Assembly: GCA_029287275.1 (NCBI GenBank)
Contig: JARFRL010000021.1
Location: 1-13,068, forward strand
From: Pontiella desulfatans
Lineage (GTDB): Bacteria > Verrucomicrobiota > Kiritimatiellia > Kiritimatiellales > Pontiellaceae
Direction: 5' to 3'
Length of the DNA stretch: 13,068 bases
In this document: positions 1 to 6,773 of the stretch, piece after piece
How the letters are laid out: every line of letters starts with the position of its first letter
Numbering within the stretch: position 1 is the first letter of the stretch
Notes under the pieces: model-generated
Database searches by the model: none
What the model was told of the DNA's origin: nothing
What the model saw: the letters and a program-made list of their open reading frames with translations, nothing else
Program-made: the position numbers and the translations under genes

Positions 1-388
1 CCCCAAACGCGCGGCCTGGATCGCGTTGGCGGTTGCCGCGGCCGGACTGTCGCTCATCCGCGTTTTCCCGGACGCCCTCTTTCCTTTGGTCTGGCTCGCG
101 CCCGTGACGCTGCTGATGGCCTTCCGCGCGATCGCGGGCGGTCCCGCGTTTTTCCCCGAGCTCCAGCACGGCGATTGGCGGCGCGTCTTCCGCCTCGCGC
201 TCGCGGCGTTGATCTGCGGCGTTGGCTGGGAAACATGGAACGGGCACAGCTTGGCCAAATGGGTTTTCGAGATTCCCTACGTCCACCGCTTCCAGCTTTG
301 TGAAATGCCCCTCCTGGGCTACGCGGGCTATCTTCCCTTCGGTCTCGCCTGCGCCGTCGTCGCCGATTCGCTCCGGAAAAAACATTGA
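1..388 (+). CDS. C-terminal part of an uncharacterised integral membrane protein (partial)
   Basis: The frame is open to the left edge (it reads P-K-R-A-A-W-I from base 2) and stops at 386-388, so only about 128 C-terminal residues are visible. The first in-frame start-like codon, a TTG at 26, is probably internal. There are at least three hydrophobic stretches: one near the edge, one around VWLAPVTLLMAF, and one around LALAALICGVGW. A conserved-looking aromatic stretch follows (GWETWNGHSLAKW, then CEMPLLGYAGYLPFGLACA), and the protein ends in a basic tail, SLRKKH. The EMPLLGYxGYLPF-type motif resembles one I recall from uncharacterised bacterial membrane proteins, but I cannot name a function. 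It is separated from amtB by 223 bases and is probably a separate transcription unit. Confidence 0.7.
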   Translation, partial: PKRAAWIALAVAAAGLSLIRVFPDALFPLVWLAPVTLLMAFRAIAGGPAFFPELQHGDWRRVFRLALAALICGVGWETWNGHSLAKWVFEIPYVHRFQLCEMPLLGYAGYLPFGLACAVVADSLRKKH

Positions 389-565
389 GGGCGAAGCGCT
401 GGCGGGAACAATAATGTCGGCCGCGCCACAGTTATGTCGCGTTCGCCGCCTTTCAGGCAAAGCCTCCCGCGTCCCTCAAAATCCTTAACAACGCATCATG
501 AAAGGGTTGCGACTTCCCCCCGCGATCACGGAACAAAACATGCTGGCTTAACTACGCTTTTTGTT

Positions 566-584
566 GGTTCCGATCGTTGGAACC
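566..584. promoter_or_regulatory. Inverted repeat in amtB leader, possible operator
   Basis: A six-base inverted repeat, GGTTCC then seven bases then GGAACC, lies 28-46 bases before the amtB start codon. This is a plausible position for a regulator site or an mRNA hairpin. Nothing identifies a binding protein, and an inverted repeat this short could occur by chance. Confidence 0.2.
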
Positions 585-611
585 GAGGATGTAACAAATA
601 GGAGAGAGATA

Positions 612-1916
612 ATGCGTAAATCGAAGTTGGCGGCCGTTCTGGCCGTCATCGTCGCGTCGTTGTGCCGCGTAGGCACGGTGTTCGCGGCGGATGGATCCCC
701 CGAAGTTGATACCGGCACGACGGCGTGGATGCTGACGTCCACCGGCCTCGTGCTACTCATGGTTCCCGGCTTGGCCATGTTCTACGGCGGCCTCGTCCGA
801 ACCAAAAACGTGCTCGGCACCATGATGCACTCGTTCGCCGCGATGGCGATCGTCGGCGTGCTCTGGATGGTCTGCGGCTATTCCATGAGCTTCGGCTCCA
901 ACGTGCTGGGCGGGTGGTTCGGCTGGAACTGGGACTACTTCCTGCTCAAAGGCATCGACGAAAGCATCATGGACGCGGGCATTCCGGAATACGTCTTCGC
1001 GATGTTCCAAGGCAAATTCGCGATCATCACGCCCGCGCTGATCGCCGGCGCCTTCGCCGAGCGCGTCAAGTTCCGCGGCTACTGCGTCTTCATCGCGCTC
1101 TGGAGCCTGCTGATCTACAACCCGCTCTGCCACTGGGTTTGGGCCGAAGACGGCTTCCTCTTCCAAAAGGGCGCCATCGACTTCGCGGGCGGAACCGTCA
1201 TTCACATCTCCGCCGGCGCCGCCGCGCTCGTGGCCGCGTTCTACCTCGGCCCGCGCCGCGGCTACCCGAAAACCGCGATGCATCCGAACAATCTGGTCAT
1301 GACCCTCATGGGCGCCGGCCTGCTCTGGGTCGGCTGGTTCGGTTTCAACGCCGGGTCGTCCGTCGACTCCGGCCTCGTCACCGCGCGGGCCCTCGCCGTC
1401 ACCCAGGTGGCCGCGGCCGCCGGCGCGGTTTCGTGGATGTTGCTTGAAGGCGTGTTGCACAAGAAGGTCACCACGCTGGGCTTCGTCTCCGGCGTGCTCG
1501 CCGGTCTCGTCGCGATCACGCCGGCCGCGGGCGCCGTGCAGCCCTGGGGCGCGTTGATTCTCGGAATGGTCGCCTCCGTGCTCTGCTACCTCGCGATCGA
1601 AATGAAAAACAAACTCGGCTACGACGACACGCTCGACGTGTTCGGCATTCACGGCGTCGCCGCGCTCTGGGGCGCGATCGGCCTCACCTTCGTGTTGCGT
1701 CCGGGCACCATCGACGTGACCGTAGCGCATCAACTATGGGTTCAGATCGAGGGCTGCCTCGTCAGCCTGGGCTACGCGGGCGTCATGACGTTCATTCTGA
1801 TTCTACTCATCGACAAAACCATCGGGTTCCGCATGAGCGAGGACGAAGAGAAAGCCGGCATGGACCACAGCCTGCACTCCGAACGCGGCTACGGCATGCT
1901 GAACCTGAACTCATAA
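612..1916 (+). CDS. amtB: Ammonium transporter AmtB
   Basis: Inner-membrane ammonium channel of the Amt/Mep/Rh family, 434 residues. The start at 612 is chosen because GGAGAG lies 5-6 bases upstream and the protein then opens with a signal peptide (MRKSKLAAVLAVIVASLCR...VFA), as in E. coli AmtB; a longer in-frame start at 561 lacks this context. Family hallmarks: GLAMFYGGLVRTKNV in the first mature membrane helix; FQGKFAIITPALIAGAFAER, carrying the Phe-gate region; the family signature DFAGGTVIHISAG, with the first pore histidine; WFGFNAGS, with the second gate Phe; and DVFGIHGVAALWG, with the second pore histidine. The cytosolic tail (SEDEEKAGMDHSLHSERGYG) is the usual Amt C-terminal region that contacts PII. 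A PII gene follows 117 bases downstream, the classic amtB-glnK arrangement. No clear nitrogen (sigma54) promoter is seen upstream. Confidence 0.97.
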   Translation: MRKSKLAAVLAVIVASLCRVGTVFAADGSPEVDTGTTAWMLTSTGLVLLMVPGLAMFYGGLVRTKNVLGTMMHSFAAMAIVGVLWMVCGYSMSFGSNVLGGWFGWNWDYFLLKGIDESIMDAGIPEYVFAMFQGKFAIITPALIAGAFAERVKFRGYCVFIALWSLLIYNPLCHWVWAEDGFLFQKGAIDFAGGTVIHISAGAAALVAAFYLGPRRGYPKTAMHPNNLVMTLMGAGLLWVGWFGFNAGSSVDSGLVTARALAVTQVAAAAGAVSWMLLEGVLHKKVTTLGFVSGVLAGLVAITPAAGAVQPWGALILGMVASVLCYLAIEMKNKLGYDDTLDVFGIHGVAALWGAIGLTFVLRPGTIDVTVAHQLWVQIEGCLVSLGYAGVMTFILILLIDKTIGFRMSEDEEKAGMDHSLHSERGYGMLNLNS

Positions 1917-1927
1917 AAAGGGATCAC

Positions 1928-1980
1928 CACGAAGACGCGAAGAACACGAAGCTGAATGGAAATACTTCGCGCGCTTCGTG
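1928..1980. repeat. Imperfect hairpin between amtB and PII gene (CACGAAG-type repeat)
   Basis: The arm CACGAAGACGCGAAG (1928-1942) pairs with CTTCGCGCGCTTCGTG (1965-1980), leaving one small internal mismatch and a 22-base loop. The repetitive CGAAGA/CACGAAG wording looks like a dispersed palindromic repeat family often seen in environmental bacterial genomes. It sits just after amtB and 53 bases before the PII start, so in the mRNA it could lower or stabilise expression of one gene relative to the other. No U-tract follows, so it is not a standard terminator. Confidence 0.6.
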
Positions 1981-2033
1981 CCTTAGGCGAGTTTACGAGC
2001 GAGTGGTTTAATATATTTGATAAGGAAAATTTC

Positions 2034-2378
2034 ATGAAACTGATCACAGCGATTATTCAGGAAGACAAACTCGACGAAGTCCGCGAGGCGCTCACCACCG
2101 CGGAGATCGGTCGGATCACCGTGTCGCGCGTCGACGGACACGGACGGCAGGAAAGCACCGAGATCTACCGCGGCCAAGTGGTCGCGCCGAACCTGATCCC
2201 GAAGGTGGAAATCAAAGTCGGCGTGAACGACGATTTCGTCGAGCCCGCCATCGCGGCGATCCTCTGCTCCGCGCGGCACGGCGCGGACGGCAAGATCGGC
2301 GACGGCAAGATCTTCGTCACCCCGCTGGAGGAATGCGTGCGCATCCGTACCGGCGAACGCGGCCACGAAGCGATCTAA
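2034..2378 (+). CDS. Nitrogen regulatory protein PII (GlnB/GlnK type)
   Basis: Trimeric cytosolic PII signal protein of 114 residues, the usual length. It binds ATP/ADP and 2-oxoglutarate and controls AmtB and nitrogen enzymes. The start at 2034 follows AAGGA with a sensible gap and gives the canonical opening MKLITAIIQEDKLDEVREAL; an upstream in-frame ATG at 1956 lies inside the hairpin repeat. Nucleotide-binding elements are intact: GHGRQ near residues 35-39, KIGDGKIFV near residue 90, and the C-terminal RIRTGERG. The T-loop is unusual. After GRQ it reads ESTEIYRGQVVAPNLIPK, one residue shorter than E. coli GlnB, and Val50 stands where E. coli has the uridylylated Tyr51. Tyr45 (E. coli Tyr46 position) and the RG of YRG remain. 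UMP modification at the classic site is therefore unlikely. The neighbouring amtB indicates a GlnK-like role, but GlnB and GlnK cannot be separated by sequence alone. Confidence 0.95.
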   Translation: MKLITAIIQEDKLDEVREALTTAEIGRITVSRVDGHGRQESTEIYRGQVVAPNLIPKVEIKVGVNDDFVEPAIAAILCSARHGADGKIGDGKIFVTPLEECVRIRTGERGHEAI

Positions 2379-2394
2379 CCGCGCCGCCGCGGCA

Positions 2395-2430
2395 CGAAAA
2401 AAGGGCGGCCCGCGGGTCGCCCTTTTTCGT
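2395..2430. terminator. Bidirectional terminator between PII and HU genes
   Basis: GAAAAAAGGGCG pairs with CGCCCTTTTTCG around a GC-rich loop. Read rightward it ends in a T-run for the PII transcript; read leftward it ends in a T-run for the HU transcript, whose stop is at 2445-2447. It is 17 bases past the PII stop codon. Confidence 0.9.
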
Positions 2431-2444
2431 TCATCCTCCGGACC

Positions 2445-2732
2445 TTACTTGGTCGGGGTGATGGCGTCCTTGGCCGCTTTCGAGATGCGGAATTTGAGAA
2501 CGGTCTTGGCCTTGATCTTGATGCTTTCGCCGGTGGCCGGATTGCGGCCCATGCGCGCTTTGCGGCGAACCTTGATCAGCTTGCCGATGCCCGGGATGGT
2601 GAATCCGTCCTTGGACTTCGCGCCTTTGTAGGCCTGCGTGACCAGAGATTCGAGCGCGGCTTTCGCCTGTACCTTGGTGAGGCCGGCGTCGTCGGCGATT
2701 TTCGCGATGATCTGCGTTTTTGTGACTGCCAT
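2445..2732 (-). CDS. HU-family DNA-binding protein
   Basis: Small nucleoid-associated protein of 95 residues that bends DNA as a dimer. The start at 2732 is fixed by AAGGAG at 2739-2744, seven bases upstream; a longer in-frame ATG at 2777 has no such site. The N-terminal helical half reads AVTKTQIIAKIADDAGLTKVQ. The typical beta-arm follows: GIGKLIKVRRKARMGRN, then PATGE with the intercalating proline, then IKIKAKTVLKF. The protein ends in a final helix, SKAAKDAI. The basic residues of the arm are all present. It is transcribed alone or after the ligase gene, from which it is separated by 126 bases, and it ends at the shared terminator. The copy cannot be assigned to hupA, hupB or ihf by name. 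Confidence 0.95.
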   Translation of the reverse strand: MAVTKTQIIAKIADDAGLTKVQAKAALESLVTQAYKGAKSKDGFTIPGIGKLIKVRRKARMGRNPATGESIKIKAKTVLKFRISKAAKDAITPTK

Positions 2733-2771
2733 TCTATTCTCCTTTATTGCGGCGTTCTCAGTTGAGGCCTC

Positions 2772-2783
2772 AAGCACGTGCTT
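2772..2783. promoter_or_regulatory. 12-base perfect palindrome upstream of HU gene
   Basis: AAGCACGTGCTT is a perfect palindrome 40-51 bases before the HU start, a position where a repressor or activator could act on the HU promoter. A weak promoter-like pair lies further upstream on the minus strand (TTGAGG at 2829-2834 and TACAAG at 2806-2811, 17-base spacer). No regulator can be named. Confidence 0.3.
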
Positions 2784-2858
2784 AATCCGACCCTATTCAG
2801 TACTACTTGTACGCGAAATCATTCCACGCCTCAATGGCAAAAGTCCGCTTTAAAAAAT

Positions 2859-4085
2859 TTATTCGCCGAGCGTCGGCTCCGGAATGGCGAGCTCCTCTCC
2901 CGTGCGCGCGGCGCGTAGAACGCCGACGATCTCGGGGACGCTTCCGCCCGCGCGCGTCACCTGAATCCGGTCGCCGATTTTTAGATCCAACGCGCGCAGA
3001 TGATCCCGATTGTGCAACGAGGCTTTTCGTATCGTCGCGCCGCCGATCTCCACCGGCTCGAATTCCGCGACGGGCGTCAGCCTGCCGGTCCCGCCGCGCG
3101 TCCACTCCACGCCCAGCAACGTCGTTTCAATCGGCTCCGTTTCATACTTCCGCGCCAGCGCGCCGCGCGGGTATTTCGCGGTCGCGCCCAACGCGTTGAA
3201 CCGCGCCCGATCGTCCACCTTGATCACGACGCCGTCGGTCTGATACGGCCAATCGGCGCGCGCGCGGTGAAGCGCCTCGATCGCCGCGAGCGCGTCGGCC
3301 GCCGCGACCGTTTTCCCTTCAATCGGCTCCAGCCCCAACGGAGCGAGCGGCGCCAACGCCTCGGACGCCGAGGCCGGCATGGGCTCGGCGGACCGCGTTT
3401 CAAAAATTCGGATTTCCAATCCCCGACGCGACACCTCCGCGAAATCCTTCAACCGCAACGTGCCCGCGGCGGAGTTGCGCGGGCTCTTCAACGGGGCGAG
3501 CCCATCGGCCGCGCGCCGCTCGTTCAACGCGGCGAAGCTCGACCGTGGAATGAACACCTCGCCGCGCAGTTCCAAGGTCTTAGCGGCCGTCAAGTTCGCG
3601 GGAACGCTCCCCGAAGCCAGCAGCGCCGCGGTCACGTCCATCCCCGCCTTTCCGTCGCCGCGCGTGATCGCCCGCTCCAACACGCCGTTTCGATACCGCA
3701 GGATAACGCTCAGCCCGTCAATCTTCGGTTCCACCCGAAACCGCGCCGCGCCGCTCGCCTCGATGAACGCGGAAACCTCCGCGTCCGAATAGGCTTTTCG
3801 CAGGCTCGGCACGGGGCTGGAATGCGCGACCTTTTCCGCGGCATCCACCGGCGCCCCGACCAAATCCGCGGACGTTAGTTCGGGATAGGTTTCAATCAGT
3901 TCGTCATGCCGCGCCCGCAACGCGTCGTACGCCGCGTCGCTCATGATCGAGTCGTGCTTGTTGAAATACGCCTCGTCCGCCTGTCGCAGAATTTCGCGCA
4001 AATAGCCCGTCTGCCGCGTTGCTTCCTCCGGCGCCGACCAGCACGCCGCGCCCAACGATAAAACCACCACCATCAACCCGCGCAT
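2859..4085 (-). CDS. Minimal NAD-dependent DNA ligase, LigB-like, with N-terminal signal-like segment
   Basis: DNA ligase that uses NAD+ to seal nicks; 408 residues against about 670 for LigA. The start at 4085 follows AAGGGGAG and opens with a hydrophobic segment (MRGLMVVVLSLGAACWSA) that looks like an export signal. Domain Ia follows (about 28-108), then the adenylation domain with nucleophile Lys121 in EPKIDGLS, TRGDGKAGMDVTA, RGEVFIPRSSF, SPRNSAAGTLR and DGVVIKVD. The OB domain is recognised by GGTGRLTPVAEFEPV, SLHNRDHL and VTRAGGSVPEIVGVL. The protein ends at IPEPTLGE, exactly where LigA would begin its zinc finger, so zinc, helix-hairpin-helix and BRCT regions are all absent. In the NMN-binding motif Tyr40, Asp50, Tyr53 and Asp54 are kept, but the LigA His23 position is Phe41; E. 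coli LigB, from memory, has Trp there. The signal, short length and lost His all match LigB rather than a housekeeping ligase. Confidence 0.9.
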   Translation of the reverse strand: MRGLMVVVLSLGAACWSAPEEATRQTGYLREILRQADEAYFNKHDSIMSDAAYDALRARHDELIETYPELTSADLVGAPVDAAEKVAHSSPVPSLRKAYSDAEVSAFIEASGAARFRVEPKIDGLSVILRYRNGVLERAITRGDGKAGMDVTAALLASGSVPANLTAAKTLELRGEVFIPRSSFAALNERRAADGLAPLKSPRNSAAGTLRLKDFAEVSRRGLEIRIFETRSAEPMPASASEALAPLAPLGLEPIEGKTVAAADALAAIEALHRARADWPYQTDGVVIKVDDRARFNALGATAKYPRGALARKYETEPIETTLLGVEWTRGGTGRLTPVAEFEPVEIGGATIRKASLHNRDHLRALDLKIGDRIQVTRAGGSVPEIVGVLRAARTGEELAIPEPTLGE

Positions 4086-4114
4086 AATCTCCCCTTCCGT
4101 CCCATGTTTTTTGG

Positions 4115-4131
4115 AAGAATAGTTTATTCTT
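4115..4131. promoter_or_regulatory. AT-rich palindrome upstream of ligase gene, possible operator
   Basis: AAGAATA-GTT-TATTCTT is a perfect seven-base inverted repeat with a three-base centre, 30-46 bases before the ligase start on the minus strand. It is AT-rich in a GC-rich region, so it probably overlaps the ligase promoter. This is typical operator geometry, but no regulator is identified. Confidence 0.35.
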
Positions 4132-4178
4132 AATCGCTTGGCCACTGATAAAGCGCGCGCGCCACTCGGAAACGGGGG

Positions 4179-4206
4179 TTGAAACGCGGCGGAACATCCG
4201 TATAGT
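4179..4206 (+). promoter_or_regulatory. Sigma70-like promoter for the transporter operon
   Basis: TTGAAA (4179-4184) and TATAGT (4201-4206) are each one base off consensus and are separated by 16 bases. Transcription would begin near 4213 and leave a leader of about 27 bases before the ATG at 4240. It faces right, so it would drive the transporter, pseudouridine synthase and NIPSNAP genes. Confidence 0.55.
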
Positions 4207-4239
4207 TCGCGCTTTCCACCCGTTGAACACGAAGGTGAT

Positions 4240-5862
4240 ATGAGCCTCGAAGCGCTTCATAATTTATTGCTGAACCAACCCCTGATCACGCTGTTCGCGT
4301 TGATCGCGACCGGCTTGCTGCTGGGCGGCGTGAAGGTCAAGGGCGTCAACCTCGGGAGCTCGGGCGTGCTGTTCACCGCGTTGCTCGCGGGGCATCTGGG
4401 CTATTCCATCCCCGCGGGCGTCGGCACGCTCGGGCTGGTGTTGTTCGTCTACTGCGTCGGCATCGGCGCGGGCGACCGCTTCTTCGCGTCGCTCGCCCGC
4501 GAAGGCACCGCGCTCGCCAAACTCGCGGTGCTGATCGTGGTGTTGGGCGCGGCGACGGCCTGGATCGGCGCCACGTTGCTGGACATTCCAACGGGCCTCG
4601 CGACGGGCATCTTCGCCGGCTCGCTCACCAGCACGCCGGCGCTGGCCGCCGCGACCGAAGGCATGACGCTCGCGGCCGAAGGCGCCGCGGACTCCGTCAG
4701 CATCGGCTACGGCATCGCCTACCCGTTCGGCGTGATCGGCGTCGTGTTGTTCGTGCAGGTGCTGCCGCGCGTCCTCAAACTCGACCTCGAGCAGACCGAC
4801 GAACCGGCCGACTCCAAATGCGGCAACCGCGTCGAGAACGCGCTCGTGGAAGTCACGAACCCGAACCTCTACGGGCAGCGTATTTCCGAATCGGGCGTCA
4901 CCCATTTCAACGCGGTGCAGATTTGCCGCGTCTATTCCGAAGGCAGTCTCGTTCCGCTGAGCTACGACGACGTCTTCGCCGAAGGCCAAATCCTGTTGCT
5001 CATCGGGCGGCGCTGCGAAATGAAGATCGCGATCGACTTCATCGGGAAGCGCTCCGACGCGAAACCGCACGAGGACGTCGAGAACGAGCGCCGGAACGTG
5101 ATCGTCACCTCCAACGCCTTCGCGGGACGGACGCTCGGCGACATCGCGCCGTTGCGCGACTACGGCGTCGTCGTCACCAGCATCACGCGGCTGGGCCTCA
5201 CCTTCGTGCCGAACGCGAGCACGGTGATCGAGCGGCACGACCACTTCAGCTGCGTCGGCCGCGTCGACGATCTCAAGAAGTTTTCCATCGCGGTGGGCCA
5301 TCGCTCCAGCGCGATCGACGCGACCTGCCTGCTGTCGCTTTCCGTCGGGCTGACGCTCGGCATCATCCTCGGCATGCTGCCCTTCGGCCTGCCCGGCGGA
5401 ACGCCGATCACGCTCGGCCTCGCGGGCGGCCCGTTGTTCGTCGCGTTGATTCTCGGGCACTTCGGCAAGGTCGGCCCGATCGTCGGCTTCATCCCGCGGC
5501 AGACGCGGATGCTGTTGCAGGAGCTCGGGCTGGTCTTCTTTCTGGCGAACGCCGGCGTCCGCGGCGGCGGCGCGTTGGTGAGCACGCTTCAGGAACACGG
5601 CTTCGTCTTGTTCGGTCTGGGCGTCTGCGTTTCCGTGCTGCCGCTGATCGTGGCGTGGCCGATCGCGACGAAGCATTTCAAGATGAATCCCCTGCAGGCC
5701 CTCGGCGGCATCTGCGGCGGCATGACCTCCACGCCCGCGCTCGGCGCCATCACCGCGAAAACCGACGCGCAGACGCCCGTCATCAGCTACGTCTCCGCCT
5801 ACCCCGTCGCGCTGATCTTCATGATCATCATCTCCAAGCTGCTGACCAAATTGATTGGATGA
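4240..5862 (+). CDS. AspT/YidE/YbjL-family transporter with two TrkA_C domains
   Basis: Inner-membrane transporter of the aspartate:alanine exchanger (AAE) family, 540 residues, the normal length. Start at 4240 after GAAGGTG. The layout is the family's internal duplication. The N-terminal membrane half (about 15-180) carries GSLTSTPALAAATEG at 127-141. Two cytosolic TrkA_C (RCK_C) modules lie near 198-270 (ALVEVTNPNLYGQRISE) and 283-352 (VIVTSNAFAGRTLGDI). The second membrane half (about 362-540) carries GGMTSTPALGAITAKTD at 493-509. The repeated TSTPAL signature, once in each half, marks the family. Known members exchange aspartate for alanine, but most YidE/YbjL relatives have no proven substrate, so substrate is not assigned. 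It is first in a three-gene run; its TGA overlaps the next ATG. Confidence 0.92.
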   Translation: MSLEALHNLLLNQPLITLFALIATGLLLGGVKVKGVNLGSSGVLFTALLAGHLGYSIPAGVGTLGLVLFVYCVGIGAGDRFFASLAREGTALAKLAVLIVVLGAATAWIGATLLDIPTGLATGIFAGSLTSTPALAAATEGMTLAAEGAADSVSIGYGIAYPFGVIGVVLFVQVLPRVLKLDLEQTDEPADSKCGNRVENALVEVTNPNLYGQRISESGVTHFNAVQICRVYSEGSLVPLSYDDVFAEGQILLLIGRRCEMKIAIDFIGKRSDAKPHEDVENERRNVIVTSNAFAGRTLGDIAPLRDYGVVVTSITRLGLTFVPNASTVIERHDHFSCVGRVDDLKKFSIAVGHRSSAIDATCLLSLSVGLTLGIILGMLPFGLPGGTPITLGLAGGPLFVALILGHFGKVGPIVGFIPRQTRMLLQELGLVFFLANAGVRGGGALVSTLQEHGFVLFGLGVCVSVLPLIVAWPIATKHFKMNPLQALGGICGGMTSTPALGAITAKTDAQTPVISYVSAYPVALIFMIIISKLLTKLIG

Positions 5863-6746
5863 TCATCCGCGAAACCCATCTCGTTCCGGAAGGCGTTCGC
5901 CGCGCGCGCTTGTCGGACCACGCGCGGACGGCGTTCGAGTCCGTCGCGTCGCGCAAGGGCGTTTCAAAGGCGATCAAGCGCGGCGAGATTTTCATTGATG
6001 GCGCGGTCGGCCATAGCGGCGACTGGGTGACCGCGGGGCAAACGCTGGAGCTCGCGGATCTTCAGCAACGTCCGCCGAAGGTCTACCGCCTGCCGCTGGA
6101 AGTCGTGTTCGAGGACGACCATCTCGCGGTCATCAACAAACCCGCGGGCATCGAGGTGAGCGGCAACAAATTCAAGACCGTCGAAAACGCGCTCGCCGGA
6201 AGCCTCGCGCCGTCGGCGCTTCCCGACGCCCTGCCCTGGCCGCGGCCGGTCCATCGGCTGGATTATTCCACCAGCGGCCTGCTGCTGATCGCCAAGACCG
6301 CGACCGCTCAACTCTTTCTGGGCCGCGCCTTCGAGGAGCGCCGCGTGCGCAAGCGCTACCAAGCCGTGGTGATGGGCGCGCTTTCCGCGGCGGGCGCGGT
6401 GAACGAACCGATCAACGGCCTGACCGCGCGCAGCGAATACGCGCCGATCGAAACCACGCCCTCCCTGCGAAGCGGAAACCTGACGCTCGCGGATCTCTCG
6501 CCGATCACCGGCCGAACGCATCAGTTGCGGATTCACATGGCGGCCATCGGCCACCCGATCGTCGGCGACCAGAAACACGGCGAGGAAGGCAACACGCTGA
6601 AGGGCAAAGGGCTGTTTCTCGCGGCGGTCGAGCTGCGCTTTCCCCATCCCGCCACGGAACGCGAGATGAACGCGACCCTCGACACGCCGCCCAAGTTTTC
6701 CGCGCTACTCGTCCGCGAGCGGGCCCGTTGGAATAAATTCCACTAA
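5859..6746 (+). CDS. RluA-family RNA pseudouridine synthase
   Basis: Converts specific uridines in rRNA or tRNA to pseudouridine; 295 residues. The ATG at 5859 overlaps the transporter stop as ATGA, implying translational coupling. An N-terminal S4-like RNA-binding domain (about 16-67, with SKAIKRGEIFIDGAV) precedes the catalytic domain. That domain has VFEDDHLAVINKPAGI (83-98), the catalytic motif HRLDYSTSGLLL with Asp135, and the later SPITGRTHQLRIHMAAIGHPIVGD. The usual HRLDKDTSG has Tyr in place of Lys here, a variation I recall from other members. Which RNA position it modifies (RluA, RluC, RluD or TruC type) cannot be told. A 27-base gap separates it from the NIPSNAP gene. Confidence 0.93.
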   Translation: MIIRETHLVPEGVRRARLSDHARTAFESVASRKGVSKAIKRGEIFIDGAVGHSGDWVTAGQTLELADLQQRPPKVYRLPLEVVFEDDHLAVINKPAGIEVSGNKFKTVENALAGSLAPSALPDALPWPRPVHRLDYSTSGLLLIAKTATAQLFLGRAFEERRVRKRYQAVVMGALSAAGAVNEPINGLTARSEYAPIETTPSLRSGNLTLADLSPITGRTHQLRIHMAAIGHPIVGDQKHGEEGNTLKGKGLFLAAVELRFPHPATEREMNATLDTPPKFSALLVRERARWNKFH

Positions 6747-6773
6747 ACCAAACACGAGAAAGGAACCGGCGCC

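Noticed and set aside
544..557. Possible sigma54 promoter upstream of amtB (TGGCTTAACTACGC)
   Set aside because: Only nine bases separate the GG and GC pairs where ten are needed, and the rest fits the consensus poorly.
753..1733. Long minus-strand frame inside amtB
   Set aside because: It is the antisense shadow of a GC-rich gene (Arg/Ala/Gly/Glu/His-rich) with no family likeness; amtB itself is certain. The same holds for the long frames antisense to the transporter and ligase.
4086..4145. Longer start for the ligase at 4145
   Set aside because: It has no ribosome site and would overlap the palindrome at 4115-4131, whereas the ATG at 4085 has AAGGGGAG and gives the signal-like N-terminus.
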